NCBI GenBank assembly: GCA_025403435.1 | Contig: CM046338.1 | Location: 21,970,392 to 22,034,391 of the forward strand | Origin: Artocarpus heterophyllus | Lineage: Eukaryota > Streptophyta > Magnoliopsida > Rosales > Moraceae | DNA length: 64,000 bases | Direction of reading: 5' to 3' | In this document: positions 32,902-43,370 of the stretch, piece after piece | How positions within the stretch are numbered: the stretch's first letter is position 1 | Layout: every line of letters starts with the position of its first letter | The notes under the pieces: generated by a model | The model's database searches: none | What the model was told of the DNA's origin: nothing | Seen by the model: the letters and a program-made list of their open reading frames with translations, nothing else | Program-made: the position numbers and the translations under genes

Positions 32902-33174
32902 TCAGAAACAAAACAAATGCAGATACAATTCCCGCATGCTCGACTCTAGCTCCCAAGTGGCTTCATCAACCCCATGATGCTGCCACACGACTTTTACCAA
33001 TGGTATCTCATGACGACGTAAGCTAATCACTTTGCGGTCGATAATCTGAATCGGCACTTCTTCATACGTCGTATCTTCCTGAACCTGCACATCGCGAAAT
33101 GAAACTATCTTACCTTGCTCAGGCGGACACTTCCTAAGCATCGACACATGAAACACATCGTGAACATGAGAAAG
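32902..33174 (-). pseudogene. Chromodomain at the end of the chromovirus polyprotein
   Basis: The frame continues from integrase after a TAA at 33,175-33,177. It reads VPIQIIDRKVISLRRHEIPL then VKVVWQHHGVDEATWELES, the two strands and C-terminal helix of a plant chromovirus chromodomain. In this group the domain helps steer integration, probably through chromatin marks. Confidence 0.85.
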
Positions 33175-33177
33175 TTA

Positions 33178-34266
33178 GGGTGGAAGATTAAGCCGATAAG
33201 CGACCACACCAACACGCTGAGTGATCTCGAACGGCCCAATATACCTCGGCGCGAGCTTTCCATTCACTCCGAAACGCATAGTTCCCTTACGAGGCGATAC
33301 CCTCAAGAGAACGAAATCTCCAACTGCGAACTCTAAGGGTCTACGTCTTCTATCCGCATAACTCTTCTGCCGACTCTGAGCTGCCCTCAATCGATCTCGA
33401 ATCACCGTGACTTTCTCGTTGCTATCACGGATCTCATCCGGCCCAAGAATAACCCTATCTTCTGGCTCGGCCCAACACATAGGTGACCGACACGGTCGCC
33501 CATACAACGCCTCAAATGGTGCCATACCAATACTCACCTGATAACTGTTGCTGTATGCGAACTCCGCCAGATGCAAACATTGCTTCCAATTCCCGCTGAA
33601 GTCCAACACACAAGCACGCAACATATCCTCGAGAATCTGAATAACCCGCTCAGACTACCCATCAGTCTGAGGATGAAACGCCGTACTAAAGTTCAAATCC
33701 GTACCTAAAGCCTCCTGAAAACTCCTCCAGTACTTAGCATTAAACCTGGTGTCTCGATCAGACGTGATGGACAGAGGGACTCCATGCAACCTCACAATGT
33801 TCTGCATATACAACTCTTCGAGAACCTTCCTAGAACACGTCGACCTAAATGGAATGAAATGCGTCGATTTCGTCAACCTGTCGACCACAACCCAAACTGC
33901 GTCGTGCCGCTGCTCCGTCCTCGGCAAACCTGTGAGGAAATCCATCGTCAGATGCTCCCATTTCCACCCTGGAATAGGAAGTGGCTGAAGCTGACCTGCA
34001 GGCTTCTGATGCTCGGCTTTCACCTGAAGACATGTCGAACACTTGGCCACGTACTCGCAAACATCTTTCTTCATGCCTCTCCACCAATACTGCCTCTTCA
34101 AATCGCGATACATCTTTGTGCTCCCCGGATGAATAGCGAACTGAGACCTATGAGCTTCGTCCAAAACGGCTTTCGTCACCTCGGCGATAGCTGGAACTAC
34201 AAGATGCTCCCGGAAGTACAACGATCCATCTACATGCACTCTCCATTCCTCGAACTGCTCCCCGTT
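33178..34266 (-). pseudogene. Chromovirus integrase
   Basis: The zinc-binding part reads HRSQFAIHPGSTKMYRDLKR and later CSTCLQVKAEHQKP. The core has Asp in MDFLTGLPRTEQRHDAVW, Asp in ITSDRDTRF and Glu in SFQEALGTDLNFSTAFHPQ. The GPF motif is in APRYIGPFEITQRVGVVAY. A TAG (33,655-33,657) follows HPQTDG inside the core, and a TAG at 34,267 precedes this block. The module would insert the element's DNA. Confidence 0.92.
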
Positions 34267-34269
34267 CTA

Positions 34270-34719
34270 AATCAGCGACCAAATCCCCTGCAAATGCCGA
34301 TCCTGCCACTGACTTTGCTTCACCATCCGAACAAGAGCTGGAGTCACTTCCACATGATATACCGAAACTCGATCACAGTCTTCATGATACCGTAGCCTAA
34401 ACTCGCTCACCGTCGCATTCCTGTTCCAGTCCTCAAAAACCAAACAAGCGAGAATCCCTAAAGACTTCCTGCTAAGCGCGTCCGCGACCACATTAGCTTT
34501 CCCGGGATGATACTGCAATGCAAAATCATAATCCTCCATATACTAGATCCACCTACGCTGTCTCAAGTTGAGATCCTTCTGAGTAAACAGATACCTCAAA
34601 CTCTTGTGATCGGTGAAGACCTGAAACGACGCTCCATACAAGTAACACCTCCAAATCTTCAGCGTGTAAATCACTGCCGCAAGCTCCAAATCATGAGTAG
34701 GATAATTCCGCTCATGAGG
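34270..34719 (-). pseudogene. Chromovirus RNase H region
   Basis: This block reads [20 protein letters not shown], then [20 protein letters not shown], and after a TAG at 34,543-34,545 MEDYDFALQYHPGKANVVAD. These are standard Ty3/gypsy RNase H signatures. The first part of the domain lies at the end of the preceding frame, separated by a TGA at 34,720-34,722. Confidence 0.9.
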
Positions 34720-35880
34720 TCATAACTGTCTCGATCCGTACGCAACCACACGTCTATGCTGCATCAACACGCATCCAAGTCCGCGCCCTGAAGCATTCGC
34801 ATAAACCTCATTCAGCTCGTCACTGCTAGGAATAACCAACACTAGAGCGAAAGTCAACCGGTTCTTCAATTCCTGAAAAGTAAGCTCACAATCTTCATTC
34901 CACTCAAACCTGACATTTTTCTTGATCAATCTCGTCAACGGAGCTGCAATCTTCAAAAAATCCTTTACAAATTTCCTGTAATACCCAACAAGACCTAAGA
35001 AGCTGCGAATCTCCGCTACATTCCTTGGTCGTTCCCACTCCAATATAGCTTCAATCTTGGACGGATCCACAGAAATACCATGCTCCGAGATAACATGGCC
35101 CAGAAACTTGACCTCAGTCAACCAAAACTCACACTTTTCCCTCTTAGCATACAACTGGTGCTCCCGCAGAGTCTGAAGCATGATCCGGAGATGCTGCTCA
35201 TGCTCCTCCCAAGTCTTAGAATACACAAGAATATCATCGATGAACACAATCACGAACTGATCCAAATACGGCCTAAATACCCTGTTCATCAAATCCATAA
35301 AAGCTGTCGGAGCATTCGTTAACCCAAACGACATAACCAGGAACTCAAAGTGCCTATACCGAGTCCTAAAAGCTGTCTTGGGAATATCCTCTTCCTTAAT
35401 CCTGAGCTGACGATAACCCGACCGCAAATCAATCTTCGAGAAGTACCGCGAACCTCCTAACTGATCAAACAACTCATCAATCCTAGGCAAAGGATACCTG
35501 TTCTTCACCGTAACACGATTCAGTTGTCGATAATCCACACATAACCTGAGAGTCCCATCATGCTTCTTAGCAAACAAAACCGGCGCTCCCCACTGAGATG
35601 TGCTATTCTGAATATACCCTTTATCAGCAAGCTCATGAAGTTGCTTCCTCAATTCCTTCATTTCTGCCGGCGCCATTCGATAAGGTGCCATAGAAATCGA
35701 TGATGTCCTTGGAAACAACTCGATACCAAACTCAATTTCCCGAGGCGGTAGTAATCCTGGCAACTCATCGGGGAAGACATCCTCGAACTCATCAACCACC
35801 GGAATCGCTGCACTGCTACTCGAAACATAGGGCTCGCAATCTAGATTGGCAAGAAAAGCACAACAACCTAGATTCCTTCA
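34720..35880 (-). pseudogene. Chromovirus reverse transcriptase
   Basis: The segment starts in [20 protein letters not shown], then has [52 protein letters not shown] and the polymerase box FIDD (35,233-35,244), with [20 protein letters not shown] behind. All catalytic Asp residues look present. It is open from 35,877 to 34,723; a TGA precedes it (35,878-35,880) and another ends it. Confidence 0.95.
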
Positions 35881-36448
35881 CCCTCCTAGACACAACTTTA
35901 TGAGACGCTCACTCATTAACCAATCACCACCACCCTGGTAAGTGATCACCGTCCCCCTATCAGACACTAGGGTCACTTTTCTAAGTTGACAGTCCACGAC
36001 TGCATTATACCTAGACAACCAGTCCATCCCTAGAATCACATCATAGGAGCTCATGGGGAGTATAATCAAATCACTTTTCAAAATCTCATCCCCAATCTTT
36101 ATTTTACAGGATTTACACATACAATTTACACACACCCGCCCCAAGGGAGAAGTTATGGCTAGGGGTTCATTAAACTCTTCTATCTCTAATCCCAAGGCAT
36201 GTACAAAAGAACTCAAAAATGAGATAATGAGAGGCACCGATATCAAATAGAACACAAGCTAAAGATCTGGAAACCAAGATCATACCATCGACAACCGCGT
36301 TACCAGTATGAGAATCTGACCCTCTAGATGCCATTGCATGAACCTGCACTGGCGCCTTTCCTTTCCCTCTACCGACATTGCTGGGTCCTGGATTACTCAG
36401 TCGATGCTGCTGAGATGGAGACGACTGCACACTACTTGAACTCGGCAC
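35881..36448 (-). pseudogene. Chromovirus protease region, frameshifted
   Basis: The upstream frame reads CVLFDIGASH, where the aspartic-protease signature normally has Ser or Thr between Asp and Gly. Here it is Ile. Just after it, near 36,210-36,230, the frame changes by one base, and the next frame continues with FVHALGLEIEEF and VILGMDWLSRYNAVVDC, the second protease landmark. A TGA follows at 35,878. Confidence 0.85.
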
Positions 36449-37489
36449 TCGATACTGAGGAACACTGAGCTGAAAATGCTGCGGCTGCTACCCCCGTGCC
36501 AGATATGAGAATTGCTGAGGAGAGAACTGGGGATACTACAACTGCGGGTACTGCGGAGGCAGAGGTAGGGTCTGAGGCTGAGACGAACGACTGGCATCCT
36601 CCCCGATCTGAGATCCAAGACGAGCACTCCTGATCGGGCAATTCCTCTTGATGTGTCCAGGCTACTGACAGAAATGACAATGGAAGCTGTAGGGATTGCT
36701 GCGCCCGCTGCCAGACGAACTGCTGCTACCATTGGTCGCATCGCCTTGCTTGCCTTTTCCCGGAGCTGGACGACTATTGGTGCTCTTCCTGCCACTCCTC
36801 TGCGGTCCTCCTGAAGCCTTGGCTCGGTCCTCACAATACTGCACATAATCATTCTCCACGGAGTTCACCGACGACACAAGCTCTCCAAAACTCCTAAGCT
36901 GTAGAGCAACCAACTGCCGCCGAATAGGAGACTTGAGCCCTTCCTGAAACTTAATACACTTTTCAAGCTCCAATGCCACAACTGATGGAGCAAACCTAGC
37001 CAACTCATTAAACTTTGCCTCATACTCCCGAACTGACAGATCACCCCGCTGCAAACTGTAGAACTCAGCTGCCTTCTAATCTCTATACCCCTGTGGAAAA
37101 TATCGATCATAGAACAGCTCCTTGAACCTATCCCAACCGATATCACCACCGCACTCTAAATGCTTAGCTTGTTTCCACCAAGTGTTAGCGCCACCCTCGA
37201 GCTTATACGCAGCAAACTCCACATGATACTCCTCAGGCACACCAAGAGTATCCAAATGCTTCAAGATCGAATCCAACCAATACTCTGCTAACTACGGATC
37301 CCCATTGCCATCAAAAGTCAAAACAGACGCCCGTTGGAATTCCTTAAAGTACGCATGCCGACTACCAACACAAGAGTCTTTCGGTCTAGCCTTGGCTGCC
37401 ATCTGTCGAAAAGCCGCAAACATAGACCTCATCATGCTCTCATCATTCCCGAACTCGGCTTCAGCTGTCGAACGACGTCTAGGTGCCAT
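36449..37489 (-). pseudogene. Chromovirus gag with CCHC knuckle
   Basis: It starts at ATG 37,489 (MAPRRRSTAEAEFG). The gag core has WKQAKHLECGGDIGWDRFKE then EYEAKFNELARFAPSVVALE. The zinc knuckle is CHFCQ, a TAG, then PGHIKRNC. In-frame TAG stops lie at 37,292, 37,076, 36,662, 36,536 and 36,488; every one is TAG, mostly where Gln would fit. Gag would build the particle and bind RNA through the knuckle. Confidence 0.92.
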
Positions 37490-37573
37490 TCTCTCACTTC
37501 TGAAAACAAAATTTGGACTATCAGAGGTATTTCATTGTCAAACTTACGTGTGCATATTTCCCAAGGTTCATAA

Positions 37574-37591
37574 CCTTGTGCTATGATACCA
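37574..37591 (-). other. Primer-binding site of the chromovirus
   Basis: On the minus strand TGGTATCATAGCACAAGG begins three bases after the LTR end. It matches the initiator-Met type TGGTATCAGAGC with one change. Confidence 0.85.
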
Positions 37592-37594
37592 TTC

Positions 37595-39792
37595 TGTCAC
37601 GCCCTGGAGTACGGGAGGTGACATGACGGATTATTTAAATTAATTAAAAGAGAATTTAATTAAGATCCAGGGTTTAAGGAGTTGAATTAAGTATAAATTG
37701 TGAGGTTCATTAAAACACTTTATAAAGAGTTCATATACATTAGACAATTTAAAACATTAAACGAATAAATAATTAAAACAATAAATCCACGAGTATGGGT
37801 TCCACAAACCCATAACTTGTGCACACACATGGTACCGACAATATCATAAATACAATCACAGTCCAAGATACAAATAAAGTTAAAATCTTACATGCCTTAA
37901 TTAAATAGTACAGAAGATAAAATAATCATTCTACTGCTCCTGAGTTAGGTCTGAAGAATCCTCTCCAAACCTAAAGGGAAAACCACCTAGAGGGGGAAAT
38001 TTAAAACAAATAAAACGTGAGCGAAAGGCTCAGTAGGACTAAGTTTAATAAAATAATTTAATTTAAAGAAACATGACCTTATTCAGAAGTTATATAAAAG
38101 AAACTTTGAATAAATAAATAAATAAGCAATTTTAAGTAAAACCATCATTACCCAGAACAATTTACTTGGACAATCAGAAATATCAGTTTCTTTTTTTTCC
38201 TAGGCAAACCATAGTAATATCACCACCGTAGTGGCCTAGCTGGGTTTCGGGACCTGCCCCCAAGGTCGATCACTACACGACCTGATCTCTGATATGGCAT
38301 CATGCCCATATGTTTAATATCATTATCATTCAAAACCCAATTACTGAGTGTTGTCACTTACATTCATTATGAAGTTCATTTCAGTCAACGGTATATTAAA
38401 ATATAACCGATAAATTCATTTTTCAAACAACCGTTGAAAACACTTTAATAGAAATCCTTTTTAAAGCCAAATTATTTCAAAACCAGGCTACCAAAGAAAT
38501 AGGGTAGAAGTCCTACCTCGATACTCGTGCCCCACACCGTAATCCCGGTCCGCTACATGTTAGCTCCGCGGAACCACGAACGATCCAAGATACAAACTAA
38601 GTCGGTCAATATCTAGTTCGAGACATTCTATGTTGCTAAACCATTTCATGATGTCCTAGTGTGCCATTTGTGTCTTTATAATCATTCTATAAGGTTAGAA
38701 TTTAAATCAGGGTTCAAAACAGTGAAAACGGGTAAAAAATCACAAAATTTCCATGCCTCGGTCGGCCTGCCGGACTCCCTGCTTCGGTCTGCCGAACTGC
38801 ACAGTTCGGCCTGTCGGAAGCAAAGTTCGGTCGGTCGAACAATTTCCAGGTTCGGCCTGCCGGACTGAAGAACATCGGCCTGCCGATCCCTATTCCGGCC
38901 TGCCGAACACTCACTTCGGCCTGCCGAACTGGGAAAACCCAGAAATCCCAGCCACGGGTTTCTCGATCCCTAAAATTCAAATCTTGATTCTAACCTGTTT
39001 TTCTCAAATCTCAGGCATGGAAAACATTCATAGATGATAGAAAGACATATTTGAACACTTTAAAACTCATTTAAACAAGATTCAAACACAAAATCCTGAA
39101 AATCCAAAAATAGGAAAAATTGAGGAAAAATGAAAAATCTTGAATCCAATTTGTTTTTCTTCAATCTAAGCTTAGATTCTAGTTGTTCTAAGTCCAATCC
39201 ACTCAAATCCAAGGTTTTCTAAGCTTAAACAAACCTAGATTTCAAAAATGCACAAAATTGAAAATTTTGGAAAAAGTTTAGAAATTTCAAATCTAACCTC
39301 GAATCGAAGCTTCAATCAGCGTTCTCGGCTGCCAAATCATGTCCCCGAGCTTCCTCCTTGCTAACCCGAAGCTTGGATTCAAAATTGGGTTTCAAAGTTT
39401 CAAAGAGAAATTGAGAGGGAGAGAGAGAGAGAGATGGCTCACAGTGAAAGAGAAAAGAAAGAGAGAGAGAGAAACCGGAGAGAGTGAGGAGAGTGGAGAA
39501 AGAGATAGAATAAATAGAGGAAAACGGTGGGCGATTTTACTGTGCGAAAACCATGTGTCGCCCACGGTTTTGTAAAACAGAATATTTTTTAACATTTTGC
39601 AAATTGTTGTGTTTTAAAACTCAAAACATTATTTTTAAAATAATGAGAAATCATTTGAATCCATCAAATTAACAAAACAACCAAAAATTCAAAATCCAAG
39701 CCATTAATCAAATTAATGTTAAAACATTAATTATGGAACACTAATTCATCATTTATATTACATTAACATTAAATAAATTTCAGGGCGTTACA
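37595..39792 (-). repeat. 5' LTR of the chromovirus
   Basis: 2,198 bp, nearly identical to 30,656-32,853, with the same eight-unit palindrome array at about 38,763-38,930 and the GA-rich tract near 39,415-39,510. The LTR would contain the element's promoter on the minus strand. Confidence 0.95.
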
Positions 39793-40569
39793 TTACTCAG
39801 TATACAAAATGGCTAAGGGCAAGATGTTTATAGATTATATTATAAAAGGGAATATCTTTTTTTTTTCTTTTTTCTTTTTCCAACAATCACCACTAGAAAT
39901 TGATTATTAAATGACAGTTATTTGACTAGGTTATCTAACAATTGTCGTGTTAGGCAGTAAAAAACGTGGCATGAATGAATAATAAGAAAACCATCATGGA
40001 ATCTAGAGCTTCCATGATGGTGATGCTCTTTTTTAACTATTTTTTTTATTTGAAACAACATTTCATGATGATTTAGAGAAAAAACCATCGGTAAGTATTT
40101 TTTTAAACTATGCTATAAAAACCGTCGTGGAAGACCCTATTAAAAAACCCAATTAATAGAACTTGATACAGAATGGAATGCAAAACACAGCCTCTAGAAA
40201 CATCCCGAACATTCAAACACTGACATTCCACTGCCGTTCCACATCTCCATCCCTCTCTGTCTCATTGTTTACAAGTGATTTAATTACATATTTATAGTTT
40301 TTGATATTATTGATTAGTTTTTTACTTTGTTTGACCTTTTATATAGATTTATGGGCTTGATTCAGAGTTGAAATTTGTGAATTATGGATCTGATGATATT
40401 TTATGGTTTTACAAGTTGAATAATTAGTAGATTATTATTAGATTACGATGGGTTTCTTTGAAATTTGTATGTGAAATTAATTGTAATTGAAAATATATGA
40501 CTTGGGTTTTGTAAGGCTTGATTGAATTTGATATTTTAATTTAGGAGTTGCAAAAGGGATACGAAATAG

Positions 40570-40800
40570 ATGTGGGATAATAGATTGACTAAATTATATG
40601 TGGATGGTGTGGAAGAATTTTTCTTATTTGCAAAAACTGATGCTCAAGGTGATAAAATTTGGTGTACTTGCACAAAATGTGGAAGACACAGACCTCATTT
40701 AATTGAAATTGTAAATGGACCTTCATTGCATTATGGGATTATCTGTGGCTACCAAATATGACATTTACATGGTTAGCCTCTTTTGAATCCAACTTCTAAT
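40570..40800 (+). pseudogene. Transposase-associated domain of the CACTA element
   Basis: The frame MWDNRLTKLYVDGVEEFFLF then WCTCTKCGRHRPH resembles the N-terminal transposase-associated domain of TNP2-like proteins, with its Cys-x-Cys-x-x-Cys pattern. It is followed by a stop and HLHG. Confidence 0.7.
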
Positions 40801-41329
40801 AGTAAAGGACATGAACCTATTGTTGAGGATAATATAGGTGATCATATGTTTGACAGAGTAAATTATTTAGAAACACTTTCTAAATTGTCCAGAATTATTT
40901 AAGACAATGATGAATGACGCGAAGACACCTGGGTACAAGGGGTATACAAAATTCATAGAATTGTCCACATTAGTTAGATTATGAAATTTGATGACGTTGG
41001 CTGGGTGAAAAAATTCTAGTTTCATAAATCTTTTAGAATTTTTAAAAGAGCTTTTATAAGAAAAATAATAAAATGCCAACTAGTATGTACGAGGGTAAGA
41101 AGACTTTGAGCATTTTGGGAAGAAAATATGAGAAAATACATGCATGTGAAAATAAATGCATCCTTTATAGGACGAAGTATGAGGACTTGAATGATGCCCG
41201 GTTTGTAAAGAGTCTATGCAAAAGAAAGGGAAGGAGCCATCTAAAAATAAGAAAGGAGTGCTGACAAAGGTGTTGTAGTATATTCCACTGGTACCATGTT
41301 TGAGGCTTTTATTTAGAAACATTGAGGAT

Positions 41330-42230
41330 GGCAATGATTGGACTTGGCATCATGACAAACGGGTCGATGATAGCATGCTTGGACATTCAACGGATTCACC
41401 ACAATAGAACACTTTGATGTCGATCATCTTAAGTTTAGTACAGAGGAAAGAAATCTACGTTTCGGTTTGTCAATGAATAGGATGAACCCTTATGGTAACA
41501 AGAGTAGTAGGTATAGCACTTGGCCTATAATACTTGTTAACTACAATCTCTCTCCAAAAATGTGGATGAAGTAAGAGTTCTTGATGTTGACTTTACTGAT
41601 TTCGGGGTCTCAATAACCAAAGAATGACATTGATGTATACTTGGCACTATTAATCGATGACCTAAAGAGCTTGTGGAAAAATCGGAATGAAGTTAGAGAT
41701 GCTCACTAAGAAGAAATGTTTACACTCTATGCAATGTTGACATGGACAATTAACGAATTTACTACATATGGAAATCAATCTGGTTATTTAATGAAGAATT
41801 ATGTTGCTATGAAGGAAACATCTTACAAAAGGTTAAAGAATCATAAGAAAATCATTTTCCTTGGCCATTGAAAATGGTTGCCAAGAAATCAACGTGACCG
41901 CAGATAAAGGAAAGCTTTTAAAAAATCAAAACCCTCATTGGCCTTTGACAGGTGAACAAGTAATTGAAATGATAAAATATGTGGATGTAGTATTTAGGAA
42001 AAGAAAGGAAAATAAGGATAGGTCGTCGATAGATGGACATGAAAAAAAGATATCATTTTTCTATGATCTTCTATATTAGAAGACAACTTTTATTCATCAT
42101 TGCTTGAATGTTATGCATATTAAGAAAAATGTTTGTAAATTAATAATTAACATGGTGCTTAACATTTCAGGCAAAACTAAAGATAGTGGAAAAGAATGAT
42201 TGGATTTCATGGAGATAGAGATAATGCCTA
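41330..42230 (+). pseudogene. CACTA transposase core remnant (TNP2 type)
   Basis: Pieces in several frames follow the TNP2 order: WHHDKRVDDSMLGHST, then RMNPYGNKSSRYSTWPIILV, NDIDVYLALLIDDLKSLWKN, TWTINEFTTYGNQSG, then FYDLLY and the HHCLNVMHIKKNVC-type block near 42,090-42,135. Frame changes and stops are frequent. An intact protein would cut and paste the CACTA element; this one cannot be expressed whole. Confidence 0.78.
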
Positions 42231-42279
42231 ATTTGTTTCTTGAGAAAAGAGTGAGAATCACTTACTTACCTTGACAAAG

Positions 42280-43361
42280 CACGCGTTATCAAGAGGAGAA
42301 AAGAGAAAGTTTTGCGAATGGCTTAATTCATTAAAAGTGCCAGACGACTATTCTCCGAACTTTAAAAGTTAGTGTAGTGAATGGTTTGAAACTTATTGGT
42401 ATGAAAACACATGATTGTCATGTAATGATGTAACAATTACTATTTCTTGCATTGCGGAGAAATCTAGCAAAGAATATGAGATTTACAATTAGCAAGTTGT
42501 GCTTGTTCTTTAGTTGAATATGCACCAAGGTAATTGAACCATCTATGGTAGATTCACAAATTAAAGTTAGTGCAAACCTTATGCATGCTTGATAAGTATT
42601 TTTCACAGTCCTTTTTTGACATCATGCTAAATCTGTTGCTTTACTTAGTTAGTGAAGTTAAGTTATGCAAATTTATGTATTTGAGATGGATGTACCCTTT
42701 TGAAAGATATATGAAAGTTTTTAAGAGTTATGTAAAGATTCAAAATAGGCTGAAGGGATATATTATAGAAAGTTACATGATGGAGGAATCGATCAAATTT
42801 TGCTCCAAGTACTTGTTCAATGCAGAAGCAATAGGGATATGAAAGACAATAAACATTGAGCCTAAAGGACTACCTATTGGTAGCCTTTCACTAGTAAATC
42901 AAGAAAAATGGGAGAAAGCTTGTCATTATGTGTTGCATAATGCTAATGAAGTAGAGCCTTTCATTGAGGTTCACATAGAGGAATTAAGAGAGGCGAATCT
43001 AAAAAGAGCACAAACGAGAAGTTGGTACAAGATGAACATAACTCGACCTTTCTTGAGTAGATTAGAGCATATATCTATGCGAAGTACTGTGCATCACAAG
43101 ATGGGAGCATCTCACAAGACAATGAATTTAGTTAGAGGACCGTTGTTGATAGTGACAAGGTATACATCACATTCTATAAATGACAACACTTTCTATACTC
43201 GTAAAAGAGATAAGAAACATCCTGTCCAAAATAGTAGTGTGACTTTCTATGACAAGAAAATGCATATTGCCTCTACGAAGGGCAAGAATTTGATATACAA
43301 GACCACTAATGACTTTATTTACGTGTCCGTTATCATATACTTAATTCTATCTTATCATTAA
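42280..43361 (+). pseudogene. C-terminal part of the CACTA transposase
   Basis: EKRKFCEWLNSLKVPDDYSP then ERYMKVFKSYVKIQNRLKGY, MEESIKFCSKYLFNAEAIGI and, in the frame from 42,930, LVRGPLLIVTRYTSHSINDN and TFYTRKRDKKHPVQNSSV match the order of the two conserved C-terminal regions (DUF4218 and DUF4216 types) of TNP2-like transposases. The last frame is the longest intact part (143 codons). Confidence 0.75.
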
Positions 43362-43370
43362 ATACTTAGA

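Larger units (their letters stand above)
30656..39792 (-). mobile_element. Ty3/gypsy chromovirus (Tekay/Del type), structurally complete, 9,137 bp
   Basis: The two LTRs are each 2,198 bp and run TGTCACGCC to GGGCGTTACA on the plus strand. A perfect 5-bp duplication TTACT flanks the element (30,651-30,655 and 39,793-39,797). On the minus strand the order is PBS, gag with zinc knuckle, protease, RT, RNase H, integrase with GPF motif, chromodomain, PPT. Integrase after RNase H defines Ty3/gypsy, and the C-terminal chromodomain plus long LTRs suggest Tekay/Del. The single polyprotein frame has eleven stops and one frameshift. The LTRs differ at only scattered sites, so the insertion looks young although the protein is dead. 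Confidence 0.96.
39891..43370 (+). mobile_element. CACTA (En/Spm) transposon remnant
   Basis: A CACTA terminus is readable at 39,891 (CACTAGAAATTG), 94 bp beyond the chromovirus. Subterminal motifs follow, including a perfect 12-bp hairpin (39,990-40,001 with 40,010-40,021, arms ACCATCATGGAA and TTCCATGATGGT) and further ACCRTCGTGG-like strings to 40,130. Coding remnants on the same strand follow in the right order for a TNP2-type transposase. I found no matching 3' terminus before the Athila-type element at 45.8 kb. Confidence 0.8.

Noticed and set aside
39339..39595. Glu/Arg-rich frames near the LTR end
   Set aside because: Produced by the GA-rich tract on one strand and its complement on the other.
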